Origin: Cephalopachus bancanus
Lineage: Eukaryota; Chordata; Mammalia; Primates; Tarsiidae
Length of the DNA stretch: 64,000 nt
Direction of reading: 5' to 3'
NCBI GenBank assembly: GCA_027257055.1
Contig: JAPVLO010000153.1
Location: 7,688,001-7,752,000 of the forward strand
In this document: positions 35,775 through 46,780 of the stretch, in pieces
Position numbering within the stretch: position 1 is the stretch's first letter
Layout of the letters: each line of letters opens with the position of its first letter
Notes under the pieces: model-generated
What the model saw: only the letters and a program-made list of their open reading frames with translations
Databases searched by the model: none
Told to the model about the DNA's origin: nothing
Position numbers and translations under genes: made by a program

Positions 35775-37046
35775 TTCTGTTTGTTCAGTCTCCTATTCTT
35801 TATGTATGTCCTCTTACTTTGTTCAATTCTGGATTTGCACTGTAGGTTGGGGGGTGATCCTTTTTTGCAGTTTTGAGATTTACTTAAGGGGGGAGCTGTG
35901 ATTCAAAGTCCATCTGCAGGTCCTGGTATTCTCCGAGAGGTGTATGGATAATCTGAAACCCACTTCCCCCTGCCTTGGAATCTGTCCGTGCAGTGGGGCT
36001 GTAGGTTTACTCCCTGAAATAAAATGTGGTTAGCAGAGGGAAGAGAATGGAGCAGACAGTGGGGGGAAGAGGTGGGTGGAGAAAGAGAGGAGTAAGGAGG
36101 AAACAGACGAGTGTATCAACAAATGGAAAGAGAGACCTAAACTGAAACAGATTAAAAACAATAGACCACAGCTACAGACTAACCAGCTCCCATACAAAAA
36201 AATAATAAAACATACAATGATGCTAATATCCAAGCTAACCAACCACCTTATTGGTGTGCTGTTCCTCTCTAAAAAGATATGGTTTACAGAGAGGAGAAAA
36301 GAGAAGAAAAGGAAGAGAAAAAAAAAGGAACAGAACAATAGGAATAGAATCAGTCATTAAACTAACAGAACCAATCAAGTATACTCTGAGACTTTTCGTT
36401 TAAGTCCAGTGTCCTTTCAGCTCTGATTTCTAGCTTTCTTTTCAAGCTGGTAAGTTAGTTCGCAGTTAGGGTCAGTTGCCCCTAGCCTGCTGTGAAGAAC
36501 AGTTCAGATCACCCTCCGTTCACCACTCAAATCTGACCCGTGTCTCTTTTTCCAGCTTGTTTCTCCCATAATTTGGTGTTGTTACCTTGAATCGCCAGCA
36601 GGTGGTGCTATCTCAGCTGCTCGCCCCAGAGTGGGTGGGGCTGGACAGGAGGCGGCCAGATGGAAGCCTACCTCAGGACACACGGGAGGAGACCCACGGC
36701 CGCAGGACATCAAGATGGCAGCAGAGGTAGCAGCGATCCCAGCAGATCTTGCCTGCAGGGGCTTCAAGGACTGAAGTTGTGGATCGCCTCAGGCACAGGT
36801 GGTGCGATGCACTGTGGCCTCCACGGAGGCCACGGTGGTGCCGGCAGCTGCTGTGTCTGCGGCTACAGTGGCTGTCCAGACCACTGCAATGCCCCAGCGG
36901 TGGCCACAGCCGAGCTCCGTGTGAAGAGCAGGCTGCCCACGTTGGGGTCCGCAACCCCAGGGGAGAGAGCCAGAGACCCTCTGCATTCTCCTTTGCAGAG
37001 GGTTTCATAGACCAGGTTGCCCTGTCTCCATCTTGCCGGAAGTCAA
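35775..37046 (-). promoter_or_regulatory. L1 5' UTR (internal promoter region)
   Basis: 1.27 kb between the element's 5' end and ORF1. The outer 450 nt (36590-37046) are G+C- and CpG-richer than anything nearby, as in L1 promoters. Just inside the 5' end the element's sense strand reads ggcaagatgga, a YY1-like CAAGATGG motif. An A/G-rich segment lies at 36030-36360. Open frames of 65-132 codons across the GC-rich part, on both strands, have no family resemblance. Activity today is not implied. Confidence 0.75.
36595..36609 (+). promoter_or_regulatory. CTCF-like motif in the L1 5' UTR
   Basis: ccagcaggtggtgct resembles the CTCF core CCAnnAGGTGGnnn. It was judged by eye; no score was computed. 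Confidence 0.4.
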
Positions 37047-37564
37047 CTAAAATTTTTTTAAAGATTCAAATAAATAAAATCAGAAATAAAAGCAGAGACA
37101 TTGCACTTGGTGTCAGAAATAAAAAGGATCATAAGACAATTCTATGAACAAACAAGCATCAAAAAGCTGAAAAATAGAAAAAGTAGATAAATCCTAGAGA
37201 TATAAAATCTACAAGACTAAATTACAAAGAAACAGAAAATCTGAACAGACCTATAAGTAGTATAGAGATTGAATCAGTAACCAAAAATCTCCCAATGCAG
37301 AAAAATTCAGGACTAAATGACTTTACTGGTGAATTCTACCAAACATTACACAAAGAGTGAACACCAATCCTTCTCAAACTGTTCCAAAAATTGAAGAGGA
37401 GGGAACATTTCTACATTTATTTTATGAACCAGAATTATCCTGATCTCAGTGCCAAATAAAAACACAGGAAAACTAAAAATCAATATCCCTGATGAATTTG
37501 ACCCCAAAATCCTCAACAAAATGCTAGCACATCAAATTCAATAGTACGTTAAAAGGATCACACA

Positions 37565-37859
37565 GCCGGGCTCGGTGGCTCAGCCTGTAATCCCACGCCT
37601 TTGGGAGGCTGAGGTGAGTGGATTGCCTGAGCCCGCGGGTTCGAGACCCGCCTGGGCAGCAAGACCTCATCTCTACAATAAATAATAATAAAAAAAAAAT
37701 CAGCCGGGGGTGGTAGCGCATGCCTGTAATTCCAGCTACTTGGAAGGCTGAGGCGGAAGAATTGCCGGAACCCAGCAGGTCGAGGCTGCAGTGGCCAGGA
37801 GTGGCCACTGCACTCCAGTCTGGGCGACCGAGTGAGACTCCAACTCAAAAAAAAAAAAA
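37565..37859 (+). mobile_element. Alu SINE, young full-length dimer
   Basis: Perfect target duplications aaaaggatcacaca at 37551-37564 and 37860-37873. It has a perfect T-arm-like hairpin gcgggttcgagacccgc (37635-37651), linker aataaa (37677-37682) followed by extra aat units, and a compensated right-arm hairpin gtggccaggagtggccac (37791-37808). Inserted in the old plus-strand L1. Confidence 0.97.
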
Positions 37860-38221
37860 AAAAGGATCACACAATAATGATCAAGTAGGATGCAAAACTA
37901 GTTCAACATATGCAAATCAATTAATGTGGTACACCACATTAACAGACAGTAAGATTTTAAAAAGCATGCTCATCTCAATAGATGCAGAAAAAAGCATTTG
38001 TCAAATTCAAAACTCGTTTATGATAAAAACTGTCAATAAATTAGAAATATAAAGAAAGCATTTCCACATAACAAAGGCCACATGTGAGAAGTGACAGCAA
38101 ACAAAATACTCAATGGTGAAAAACTGAAAGCTTTTCCACAAGATAAGGTACATGGCAAGGATGTCCACTCTTGCCACCTTTATCTAACATAGTACTGAAA
38201 ACTTAACCAAAGCAATTAAGA

Positions 38222-38311
38222 AAAAGAAGGAAGGAAAAAAGGAAGGAAGGAAGGAAGGAAGGAAGGAAGGAAGGAAGGAAGGAAGGAAGGAAGGGAAAGA
38301 AAGAAAGAAAA
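38222..38311 (+). repeat. (GGAA)n microsatellite
   Basis: About 18 GGAA/GAAG units bordered by A-rich and GAAA units, arisen inside the old L1 ORF2. Minus-strand open frames across it (poly Ser-Phe-Leu-Pro) are by-products. Such arrays can bind ETS factors, but nothing here shows use. Confidence 0.96.
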
Positions 38312-39599
38312 GGCACCAAAATTGGGAGGGAAAAGTAAAATTTTTTCTGTCTGCAGACACAATTGTATATATAGAAAACCAATCTTTAAAAAATCTGCTA
38401 GAACTAATAAACAAATTCAGTAAATTTGCAGGATACAAAATCAGCATGCAAAAATCAGTTATGTTTCTATACACCAGCAATAAACTTTCAACAAAAGGAT
38501 GTTTGAAAAATAATTCCATTTATAATAGCACCAAAAAAGAAAAAAAAATTTAGGTATAAATGTCATCAAGGAGATGAAAGACCTGTATACTGAAAACTAA
38601 AAAGCATTATGGAACAAATTAAAGAAGACAGAAAAAAATGGGAAAAAATTCCATGTTCATGGATTGGAATACTTAATATTGTTAAAACACCCATAATGCC
38701 CAAAATGATCTATAGAGTCAATGCAATTCCTATTAAAATCCCAATGACATTTTTACAGAAATAGAAAAATCAATCCAAAAATTTATAAGGAACTACAAAA
38801 GATTCCTAATAGCCAAAGCAATCTTGAAATAAAGAAGAACAACGTTGAAGCATAACACTTCCAATTTCAAATTATACAACAGTATACATATATATATATG
38901 GTGTTGACATAAAAATGGACATATAGATACATGGAACAGGATAGAGAGGCCAGAAATAAATTTACATATAAATGGTCAACTGATCTTCAACAAGAGTGCC
39001 ACAATGGAAAAGGACAATCTCTTCAACAAATGGTGTGAGGAAATTGGATGTCCACATGCCAAAGAATGGAACTGAACCTTTTTTTCATACCATACACAAA
39101 AAGCAACTCAATATGGATTAAAGAATTAAATATAAGGCCTGAAACTACAAAACTCTTAAAAGTACATAAAGGAAAAAAAAATCCATAAAATTGGTCTTGT
39201 CAATAATTTTTTGTTGGTTTTGTGGTTTTTTCATAAATTTTTATTTTTTATAAATTTAAAGCTACAAGTGCAGTTGTTTTACATGGATATATTGCATAAT
39301 GGTGATATCTGGGTTTTCAGTATACTTATCACCCAAATAGAGTGCATTGTACCAGATAGGTAGTATGTCATCCCTCATCCTCCTCCCATTCTCCCACCTT
39401 TTGGAATCTCCAGTGTCTATTATTCCATGTATGTCTGTGTTTACCCATTGTTTAGCTTCCACTTATAAGGGAGAATGTGTGATTTTTTTTTACTTTCTGT
39501 TTCTGAGTTACTTCACTTAGGATGACAGCTTCCAATTCCATTTATGTTGCTGCAAAAGACATGTTTTTATTATTTTTTATGACTGAGTAGAATTCCATG

Positions 39600-39613
39600 G
39601 TGTGTGTGTGTGT

Positions 39614-39649
<36 letters not shown>
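39600..39649 (+). repeat. (TG)n microsatellite
   Basis: TG units with one 'ggtg' interruption, at the same L1 position where a CA repeat sits in the copy at 25398. Confidence 0.95.
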
Positions 39650-39650
<1 letters not shown>

Positions 39651-39752
39651 CTCACATTTTTAGTCCAGTCATTTCTCGATGGACACTTAAGTTGAGTTCA
39701 TGACTTTGCTATTGTGAAAAATGCTATGATAACCATATAAATAAGCATGTAT

Positions 39753-40043
39753 CTTTTTTTTTTTTTTTGAGTTGGAGTCTCAGTCGCCCAGACTGGAATG
39801 CAGTGGCCGCTCCTGGTCACTGCAGCCTCGACCTGCTGGGCTCTGGCAATCCTTCCACCTCAGCCTTCCAAGTAGTCGGAATTACAGGCATGCGCTACCA
39901 CGCCCGGCTGATTTTTTTTTTTTTTTAATTGTAGAGATGAGGTCTCGCTGCCCAGGCGGGTCTCGAACCCGTGGGCTCAGACAATCCACTCACCTCAGCC
40001 TCCCAAAGGCACGGGATTACAGGCTGAGCCACCGAGCCCGGCT
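39753..40043 (-). mobile_element. Alu SINE, full-length dimer, minus strand
   Basis: Poly-T tail at 39753-39768, ends 'accgagcccggct'. Flanks share gcatgtat (39744 and 40048). The linker is expanded to a T run on this strand. It is the innermost insertion of the 30-41 kb stack. Confidence 0.95.
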
Positions 40044-41320
40044 AACGCATGTATTTTTTATAAAATAATTTCGTTTGTGTGGATACTCAGTAGTGGGATT
40101 GCTGGATCAAAGGATAGTTTTATCTTAAGCTCTTTGAGAAATATCTCTACAGTTTTCTATACAGGTTGTACTAATTTATGTTAACACCAACAATATATAA
40201 GTGTTCTCATTTCTCTGTACCCTTACTAAGTCAATAATTTTTTAATATGATCACAAAACACAGGCAACAAAAGCAAAAATAGACAGATGGGACTATATCA
40301 AACTAAAAATCTTCTGTCCAACAAAAGAAACAAAATGAAAAAGGCAACTTATAGACTAGAAGAAAATATTTGTAAACCATATGTTCAATAAGGGATTAAT
40401 GTCCAAAATATATAAGGAAATTTAGTTGAACAGTAAAAATAAATAAAACACTAATATCCAATTTTAAAATGATCTAAGAACTTGAATTTGTATGTCTAAA
40501 AAAGACATACAAGTGCCCAACAGATATATGAAAAGGTACTCAATATCACTAATTATCAGGGAAATGGAAATCAAAACCATGATGAGATATCACTTCACAC
40601 TGATTAGAATGGCAATTATCAAAAACTCTAAAGACAACAAATGTTGGTGAGGATGTAGATAAATTGAAACTCCTGCACACTGTCAGTGGAAATGCAAATT
40701 GTACAGCTTCTGCTCCTCAAAATATTAAAACTAGAGCTACAATATGATTCAGCAATCCTATTCTGAATATTTAGCAAAAGAATTAAATCAGAATCTCAAA
40801 CAGCTATTAGCACTCCCATGTTCATTGCAGCACTATTCTAAATAGCCAACACATAGAAACAACCTAAATGTCCATTGACAAATTAATAGATAAAGAAAAT
40901 GTGATATATACATACAAGAGAATACTATTCTGCTTTCAAAAAAAAGGAAAATTCTGCATATGTGACAAAATAAATGAATCTTGAAAATGTAATGCATAGT
41001 GAAATAACCCAATCACAAAAAGGCAAATACTGCATGGCTCCACTTGCATGAGTGATCTAATACAGTTAAATTCATAGACTCAAAGAGCAGATTGGTGGTT
41101 GCCAGGGGTTAGGGGTGGGGGGAAATGAGGATTTACTAATGAATGGTCATAAAGTTGCAGTTAAGCAAGATGAATAAGTTCTAAGTACTTTGTAGTATTG
41201 CACTGATAATCAACAAAATGCCATATTCTACAATTAAATGTGTTCAGAGGGTAAGTCTCATGATAAGTGTGGTATTTTTTTTTTACCTCAATAAAATTTA
41301 AGAAAAATATCAGGAAAAGA

Positions 41321-42019
41321 AATGCCCTGTACAGAAATAACAAAGTTGATCTCAGTTGTCACGCCCATTCTCCCCTTAGACTCCTGGCCAAACCTGCTGC
41401 CTTTGATTCAGGTGTCCATTTCTGGCCTTCTGAGCTACAGCCAGAGAGACAGGAATACCAGGTTCACAGCCTAGTAATCTCTCTTTGAGGAACCACCTAG
41501 AGTTGAGTCCCTCAGAAGGAGCTGTGAATGAACACTGTATATATGACTATAAATACTTATATCTGACAAAATAATATATATGTAACTTAGATAATCTTTT
41601 TACTTAAGTAACTGATGGCAAGTGACTTTAGAATTGTTTCTTAAATGTATAACAAGAGAGTGACAGCAAATTTTGCCACAATTCTGAGGGATGCAGTAAA
41701 TAGCCTTTAAAGCTCAATATACACTTGTGTCCCCTGAATCTAGAATTTTAAAAAATTAAATTAAAAAATGAAACATTATCACCATCACACATCCCCACAA
41801 ACAGAGGGAATATAAATATGAAAATTATTCATATATAAAGTATATAAAATACATAAACATAAATTTTATAGAATATAAATAGAAGGTGCATATATTTGTA
41901 TAAACTGTATGAACCCTGAAATGATTCAAACACGTATTTTCATCTTTTAGCTTACCTTATGGAGAAGTGCTCAACCATTCTTTCCTCCTTATATTTATTC
42001 TCAACACTGACTTAACATT
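41321..42019. other. Unique intergenic sequence
   Basis: Nothing recognised. 41740-41930 is very AT-rich. Confidence 0.45.
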
Positions 42020-42260
42020 TTCTTTTTAAGTTCACTCCTCTAATTAAACTTTTGAATGGCTCCCCATTGTCAAGAGAAAAAAATGATTGAGAATCCTTGA
42101 CTTGGAATTCACTACCTCTCATGATATGTTTCCATGCCACGCTGCTTCACGCTTCTACACTCCAAGTTTATTGATCTCTTAATACTCCTTAATTCTCCAA
42201 ACCTCTTTGCCTTTATTGGAATTATTCCTTGATCACTCTTACATGCTGTATCAATTAGGA
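42020..42260 (+). repeat. L2 LINE remnant
   Basis: 'atggctccccattgtcaaga', 'tccttgacttggaattcact' and 'tctttgcctttattggaatt' follow the L2 theme 'atggctccccattgcc...ttggcattcaaggcc...cctttgcacatgctgttc'. Confidence 0.55.
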
Positions 42261-42799
42261 TATAAATAGTTAAAATGCAGAATAAAATAATCCAAAAATC
42301 TCAGCTTGAAGTCAGCCCAGGTTTATTTCTCATTCATGAGATGTGCCATCAGGGGATGACCACAGGCCCTGCTCTGCAACACCTTCATCACTACTGTAGG
42401 CTCCAGGTGGGTGGGAGCAGGCACTGTCTAGGGCATTGCTTGTGAAAAGAACCAGCAGAAAAAAGAACATGGCAGATCACATAACGTACCAGAGCTTCCA
42501 TCATGACTTGGCCAAAGCAAATCACACAACCACACTGTATCAAAGGAGAAGGATGAGCCATCCTCAGGGAGAGGTGTATCTATTGCTGAAGAGTCTGCTA
42601 AAACCTTTTTATCACCCACTTTTCTTTTGAAACCAGGTCAAATATTTCTGATTCCTATAAGTTTCCCTGATTCTCCTAGAGCCAGTCTTTCCATTTGTTG
42701 TGCTTTCAAAAAACTTTCTATCTACTTACAAGTGGTATTTATGATAAGGGGTATTTTGTTTGTTTATAGTTCAGGTGTATTGGTCAGCCTTATTAATTA
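42261..42799. other. Intergenic, unidentified
   Basis: 42260-42620 (tatcaattaggatataaata ... gtttatttctcattcatgag ...) loosely recalls an old repeat beginning 'cagttaggataca...tttatttctcactcaca' that I cannot name. Otherwise nothing. Confidence 0.35.
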
Positions 42800-43025
42800 C
42801 CAGTTTTAAGCATATACTTTGATGAGTTTGACAACTATAAACAGGCATGCAACAACAAAACAATCGAGATAAAGAATATTTCTACCATCTTAAAATTGTC
42901 CCCTTTGTTATTTTGTAGTCAATCTCTTTCTCATAACTCTGGCCCCCAAGAACCATTGGCCACCAGGAACCATCATTATAGTTGTGCCTTACCTAGACAT
43001 TCATATGAATGGCATCATAGAGTAC
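42800..43025 (-). repeat. Old L1-related 3' end remnant, antisense
   Basis: 'tctcataactctggccccca', 'gaaccattggccaccaggaa' and 'gacattcatatgaatggcat' resemble the mammal-wide text 'cctggcaaccactaatctac...ggacatttcatataaatgg'. Family uncertain. Confidence 0.4.
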
Positions 43026-43027
43026 AC

Positions 43028-43232
43028 AGTTATTGTGGATTCAAATGTGCCCCATGAAAGAAACGTCAATGCTCTAATCCCTGAAACTTGTGAATGTGAC
43101 CTTATTTTTAACAAGGGTCTTTGTAGATATAATTAAGTAATAGACCTCAAGATGAGATTTTCCTAGATTATCCGAGTGGGCCCTAAATCCAATGAATGTG
43201 TCTTTATAAGTATTAGAAGTTACAGCCATTAT
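43028..43232 (+). mobile_element. MaLR-type LTR fragment (MLT1-like)
   Basis: 'tggattcaaatgtgccccat', 'gaaacttgtgaatgtgacct', 'gggtctttgtagatataatt', 'cctcaagatgagattttcct' and 'gtgggccctaaatccaatga' are the 5' half of an MLT1-type LTR; the 3' half is missing. Confidence 0.8.
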
Positions 43233-43308
43233 TCCCCCCACTTATTTCCTGTGGTTCTTTCCCTGTTTTTGGTAGTTTCTTTACATGCCTGCATTAATAT
43301 GCAACCAA

Positions 43309-43560
43309 GCCGGGCTCGGTGGCTCAGCCTGTAATCCCGCGCTTTGGGAGGCTGAGGTGAGTGGATTGCCTGCAACTTGGCGAGACCTCATCTCTACAAT
43401 AATTCAAAAAATTAGCCGGGCGTGATAGCGCGCACCTGTAGTTCCAGTTACTTGGAAGACTGAGGTGGAAGGATCGCAGAGCCCAGCAGGTCGAGACTGC
43501 AGTGGCCGGGAGTGGCCACTGCACTCCAGTCTGGGCGACAGCGTGAGACTCCAACTCAAA
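43309..43560 (+). mobile_element. Alu SINE with left-arm deletion
   Basis: Starts gccgggctcggtggctcagc. About 30 nt around the B box are missing (gattgcctg joined to caacttggcg). Target duplications share gcaaccaa (43301-43308 and 43576-43583). The right-arm hairpin gtggccgggagtggccac has one G-T wobble. A TA repeat follows the tail. Confidence 0.94.
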
Positions 43561-43582
43561 AATATATATATATGTGCAACCA

Positions 43583-43943
43583 AAGACAACATTTTGCCAC
43601 TCTGCCCATTCCAAAGTAGTAGCACTTCTCTCTTTCTCTCTCCTCCTCTACTTAAAGCTCTCCTGTCTGGTACTTTGCCTGAAAATTCTAGTCACTTGGT
43701 CTTTAAATTCACAACTCTCTTTCCTCAACTTGGCAGGCTCTCTTTGGGTCCTGCACTCTTACTTGGAAACTCTCTCTAGGAAGTAGACTGGGACAATTGT
43801 AGAGCTTATCTCATTTGTTTCCCTTTTCTCAGGGATCACTGCCATGCACTGCCTGTTAGCAGATGCCTAAAACCATCATTTCATATATCCTCTACTGCCC
43901 TCTTTCCCCATAACTTATTTGTTGTTATCCAATTGCATTACTT
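43583..43943. other. Unique intergenic sequence
   Basis: Pyrimidine-rich, nothing recognised. Short frames at 43574-43786 are not convincing. Confidence 0.45.
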
Positions 43944-43959
43944 AAAAAATACTATCTTG

Positions 43960-44033
43960 AGGCAGTCCCTTTAGGTCCCCTCTCACTGTGGGAGCTTCTC
44001 TGTCAATAAATCCAGCTTTCTCAAAAAAAAAAA
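43960..44033 (+). mobile_element. TINE-like short retroposon (LTR R-region body, A tail)
   Basis: A 63-bp body (aggcagtccctttaggtccc ... ccagctttctc) ends 12 nt after aataaa (44005-44010) and is followed by about 11 A. Identical 16-bp repeats aaaaaatactatcttg lie at 43944-43959 and 44028-44043, the second overlapping the tail; the first follows TT, an L1 endonuclease site. The body aligns with the element at 8971 from the ggca start through ggtcccct..cactgtg to ctttctc, apart from about six extra nt (c/t-rich) in the earlier copy. It reads as a short polyadenylated LTR transcript placed by L1. Confidence 0.8.
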
Positions 44034-44043
44034 TACTATCTTG

Positions 44044-44640
44044 CATATGCTACTAAAAAATAATCAAGCAGCCACAGAACATGCCCTTGAGAATCTGAAG
44101 TCTAAGGTAGTCAGAATTAAACTAACTCCGTAGACTAAGCTGGCTAAGTTCTCATGTCTCCAAATCTATACAAAGAGTTTTTAGAAGTAAAAAATAGTTC
44201 ATGCAGTCTCTGCTAACAAATAAACATGCAATCATGAGTTGTCTTGTCCTGTCCTGTAGACCAGTAATACACAAACTAAAGTCAAAAATTATGGAGTAAC
44301 TCACCCAAATGCATACAGTTAATTAGTAGAAAAAGTAAGTCTAAAATCCAGATGTCATGACTCACAGTCCATTGTTCTTTTTTATTCATTATTTTACCGT
44401 TTGAAAATGATAGCTGTGTTTGAATATCTATCATTTGTAAACCTGAGGAATCATTCTTTCCTCAACCATAATGTCAAGGGGATGATGACTCATTTGGATG
44501 TTAAGAAAATATTGGTATTGAATTACTACCAGCATTATCATGCCTATTTAGCAAGATTCAACCTAGAACATGCACCACTAGAACCTGGTTACCTGTGCCA
44601 TCTTTATAGCCCTGAAAAGCTTTCTCTGGAGTGTATAGGC
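44044..44640. other. Unique intergenic sequence
   Basis: Nothing recognised. The frame at 44401-44658 has no family resemblance. Confidence 0.45.
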
Positions 44641-44649
44641 GACATAACT

Positions 44650-44815
44650 GGTGGTTAAATGTATAGGCTTCAATGTTAAATAGGCTTAACATTGTTTTTC
44701 TTCTCTTACCCTTGCTAGCCTCAGTTTCCTCATATGTAAATTGAGAATAATAAAATATTCCCACCATGAAAGTTTTGTAAGGTTTAAATTATTCAGAGCA
44801 TTAGGGTGCTTAGCA
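44650..44815 (+). repeat. MIR/L2-type SINE remnant
   Basis: 'ctcagtttcctcatatgtaa' then 'attgagaataataaaatatt' and 'tttgtaaggtttaaattatt' match the typical MIR 3' part. Confidence 0.8.
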
Positions 44816-46559
44816 TTCATTCTGAATCCAGTGAGAAATCAATGTGTTCATTGTCATCAATATTTTGCTGTATTATGACAATTGTATTCCCCAGAATATC
44901 TTATCTTTAACAACAGAAACTGAGAGTGACCTCACCTTGAAAATCAAAGCAGCTTATTATAGTGTATACTTCCATTTACTTTTGCTGAGGCAAGTCTCTG
45001 TATTGTTTGGCACAAGAATCCAATAATTATTTTTTCCACTAGGATGCTTCCAACCCTCTTTATGCTTAGGTACTCGTGAGTATGTACACCACAAGAAGGT
45101 AATGCTCTTTAATTAAACATTGTAAAATCTGTAGATGTCTTGAAAAAAATGCAGAAAACTGTGTGAAACTCACAGTGAGAAACAACAACAGCAACAAAAA
45201 CAGGTCAACTGTAGGCTGACTAAATCATTGCCCTTAGTGATGCTGATTTTGCAGGGTATGGGTCAGTTTGTTCCCATCACCTGCTATACCTTTAAATTAA
45301 GTAAACTAGTCACTTTTCTTACCCAGCTGAAGAGTGAGGCAAATGCTATTAACTAAGACATCTTGTGTAACCTTCCATACACATTGAGTGCTGGGGTTAT
45401 TAGGTGCACAATTATTCATACATGAAACTGCCACTGTCTGCAACCTTCAAACTGCTTTGGCTTTTTTTACTGGGACCCACTTCGAATCACAGTGCCTGAA
45501 TAGCAATTTGGGGCTGTTCTTTTTGATACACCTGGAAGCTGTTGCCAGTAACCTTTTCAAACTCTGCATTGCCTACAGGCATTTGTGCAAGACAGGTGGA
45601 ATATGCTGGGTAGAACAGTGTGCTGTCAGTAATAATCCTAATGCCATTAACTTAATATGCTCTGAGCAGCCACTGACCAATTCTTAGTGTTAAAGTGAAT
45701 TAATAGGAGAGTGATTTGTTAGGATAAAGCCACCACCTTCTCCCACAAACCATTTTACCAATCTCTTTAGCAGACAGCATATGAATTGTAATTGTTTCTA
45801 AATCGCTTGCGTAACCTGACTTATATTTGGCAGAGAGTCAGAAAAGAAGACAAAATGTTAGAAAATATGGGTATATCTAAGTGAAAACTAATGAAGGAAG
45901 ACTCGATTGTATTAAATTATTCCAGCACAAAGAAAATATTTTATCTATCAGGCAATTGGAGAAAACACCAGGAGACACTCTGAGGAACACAAAACATCTC
46001 CATGCTAATTCCCACACAAATTGCTGCCAAGTCTTCCTCCACAAAATGGGCATAGCCTTTTAAAGGTTACATGCAATGTGAATAACAAACTCTAGCAAAT
46101 GTTTTATTACTGCTAACATAACCAGGATATGAATCTTACAGTTGGATTATCTTACATCAATGTTTACTTCTTTATGCAGTTCTTTGGCATGAGATAGAAT
46201 CACTGTAAATGAAAAATGCATATTAAGGGAATAAAAGCACTTTTTCCACAAATTAATCAGAAACCATTAAAGGGCAGACACGTTCTCTTCAAAATGGAAA
46301 AAACTTCATAGCCAGTTTGCTATCTTTATATGTATCTTTCTGGATTATTAAAGTAAGGTGATTTGATCTGTTGTATCTTGGAAGAAGAAAAATGAAGCCT
46401 ATTTCTTTCAAAACCAATTATACACTGCTTCTGTACTGATCTATATTTTCTTTTCCAACACTCTTTCTTCAAACAAAACAAAACCTGGTTGTATGTGTGT
46501 TTATGTATAAGAATGCATACAAATACATGTGTGGGAGGGTGACAGTGCATAATCCTAAC
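44816..46559. other. Longest clean unique block, candidate conserved noncoding DNA
   Basis: 1.7 kb with no repeat of any age visible. 45230-45760 has balanced composition and several TAAT/ATTA-type motifs (ccattaacttaat, gtgaattaatagg). A 99-codon frame at 45388-45687 (+) has no domain and no upstream context. It may be an ordinary unique stretch. Confidence 0.35.
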
Positions 46560-46780
46560 AAATATCTATGGAGTGCTCGCTGATGTTAAGCTTTCTGTTC
46601 ATTGTTTCATTTGATCTTCACAATATCCACACAAAGTAGGTTTCCATATTTATTTTGCAGATTAGAAAAGAAAAGAGAGACCTTTCTGAAATGCATAGCT
46701 CTTTTCACCGTAAGCAATATCTCATTAACACAGAATTTTATAGGGTGCTCTTTACCTGAATCTGTCTCCACTGGCCACCA
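46560..46780 (+). repeat. MIR SINE remnant
   Basis: 'gtttcatttgatcttcacaa', 'aagtaggtttccatatttat' and 'tttgcagattagaaaagaaa' follow MIR order. Confidence 0.7.

Larger units (their letters stand above)
30239..37046 (-). mobile_element. Near-complete L1, minus strand, with doubled 3' end
   Basis: A 6.8-kb element in reverse orientation with A tail at 30239-30250 and 5' end at 37046. Matching target duplications ctaaaattttttta lie at 30225-30238 and 37047-37060. In its own sense it has a 1.27-kb 5' UTR, ORF1 relic, ORF2 relic and about 200-bp 3' UTR, followed by a second ORF2-tail/3'-UTR copy. Both reading frames carry frameshifts and stops, so it is not competent. It matches in type the truncated copies at 15028 and 62397, suggesting the lineage's recent L1. 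Confidence 0.93.
39213..40229 (-). mobile_element. L1 3' fragment, minus strand, nested in older L1
   Basis: Antisense L1 3' UTR and ORF2 tail ('tgactgagtagaattccatg', 'tactcagtagtgggattgct', 'caggttgtactaatttatgt'). Target duplications gtcaataatttttt at 39199-39212 and 40230-40243 are identical. It contains a TG repeat (39600-39649) and an Alu (39753-40043). Confidence 0.94.
30060..41320 (+). mobile_element. Old L1 hosting a nested stack of insertions
   Basis: Plus-strand L1 text occurs at 30060-30238 (before the reverse transcriptase domain), 37047-37564, 37860-39212 and 40230-41320 (ORF2 C-terminus and 3' UTR, with 'attggtggttgccaggggtt' and 'aataaaatttaagaaaaata'). Removing the inserts joins the parts in correct L1 order, giving roughly 3 kb. 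The inserts are L1 30239-37046 (-), Alu 37565-37859 (+) and L1 39213-40229 (-) with its own Alu. All frames are broken. Confidence 0.85.

Noticed and set aside
36660..37147. Open frames of 65-132 codons in GC-rich DNA as a possible host exon
   Set aside because: The region is the 5' UTR of the minus-strand L1, and the longest frame crosses the L1 edge and target duplication.
45388..45687. 99-codon plus-strand frame in repeat-free DNA
   Set aside because: No signal peptide, domain or codon pattern, and no splice or promoter context. Length is within chance.
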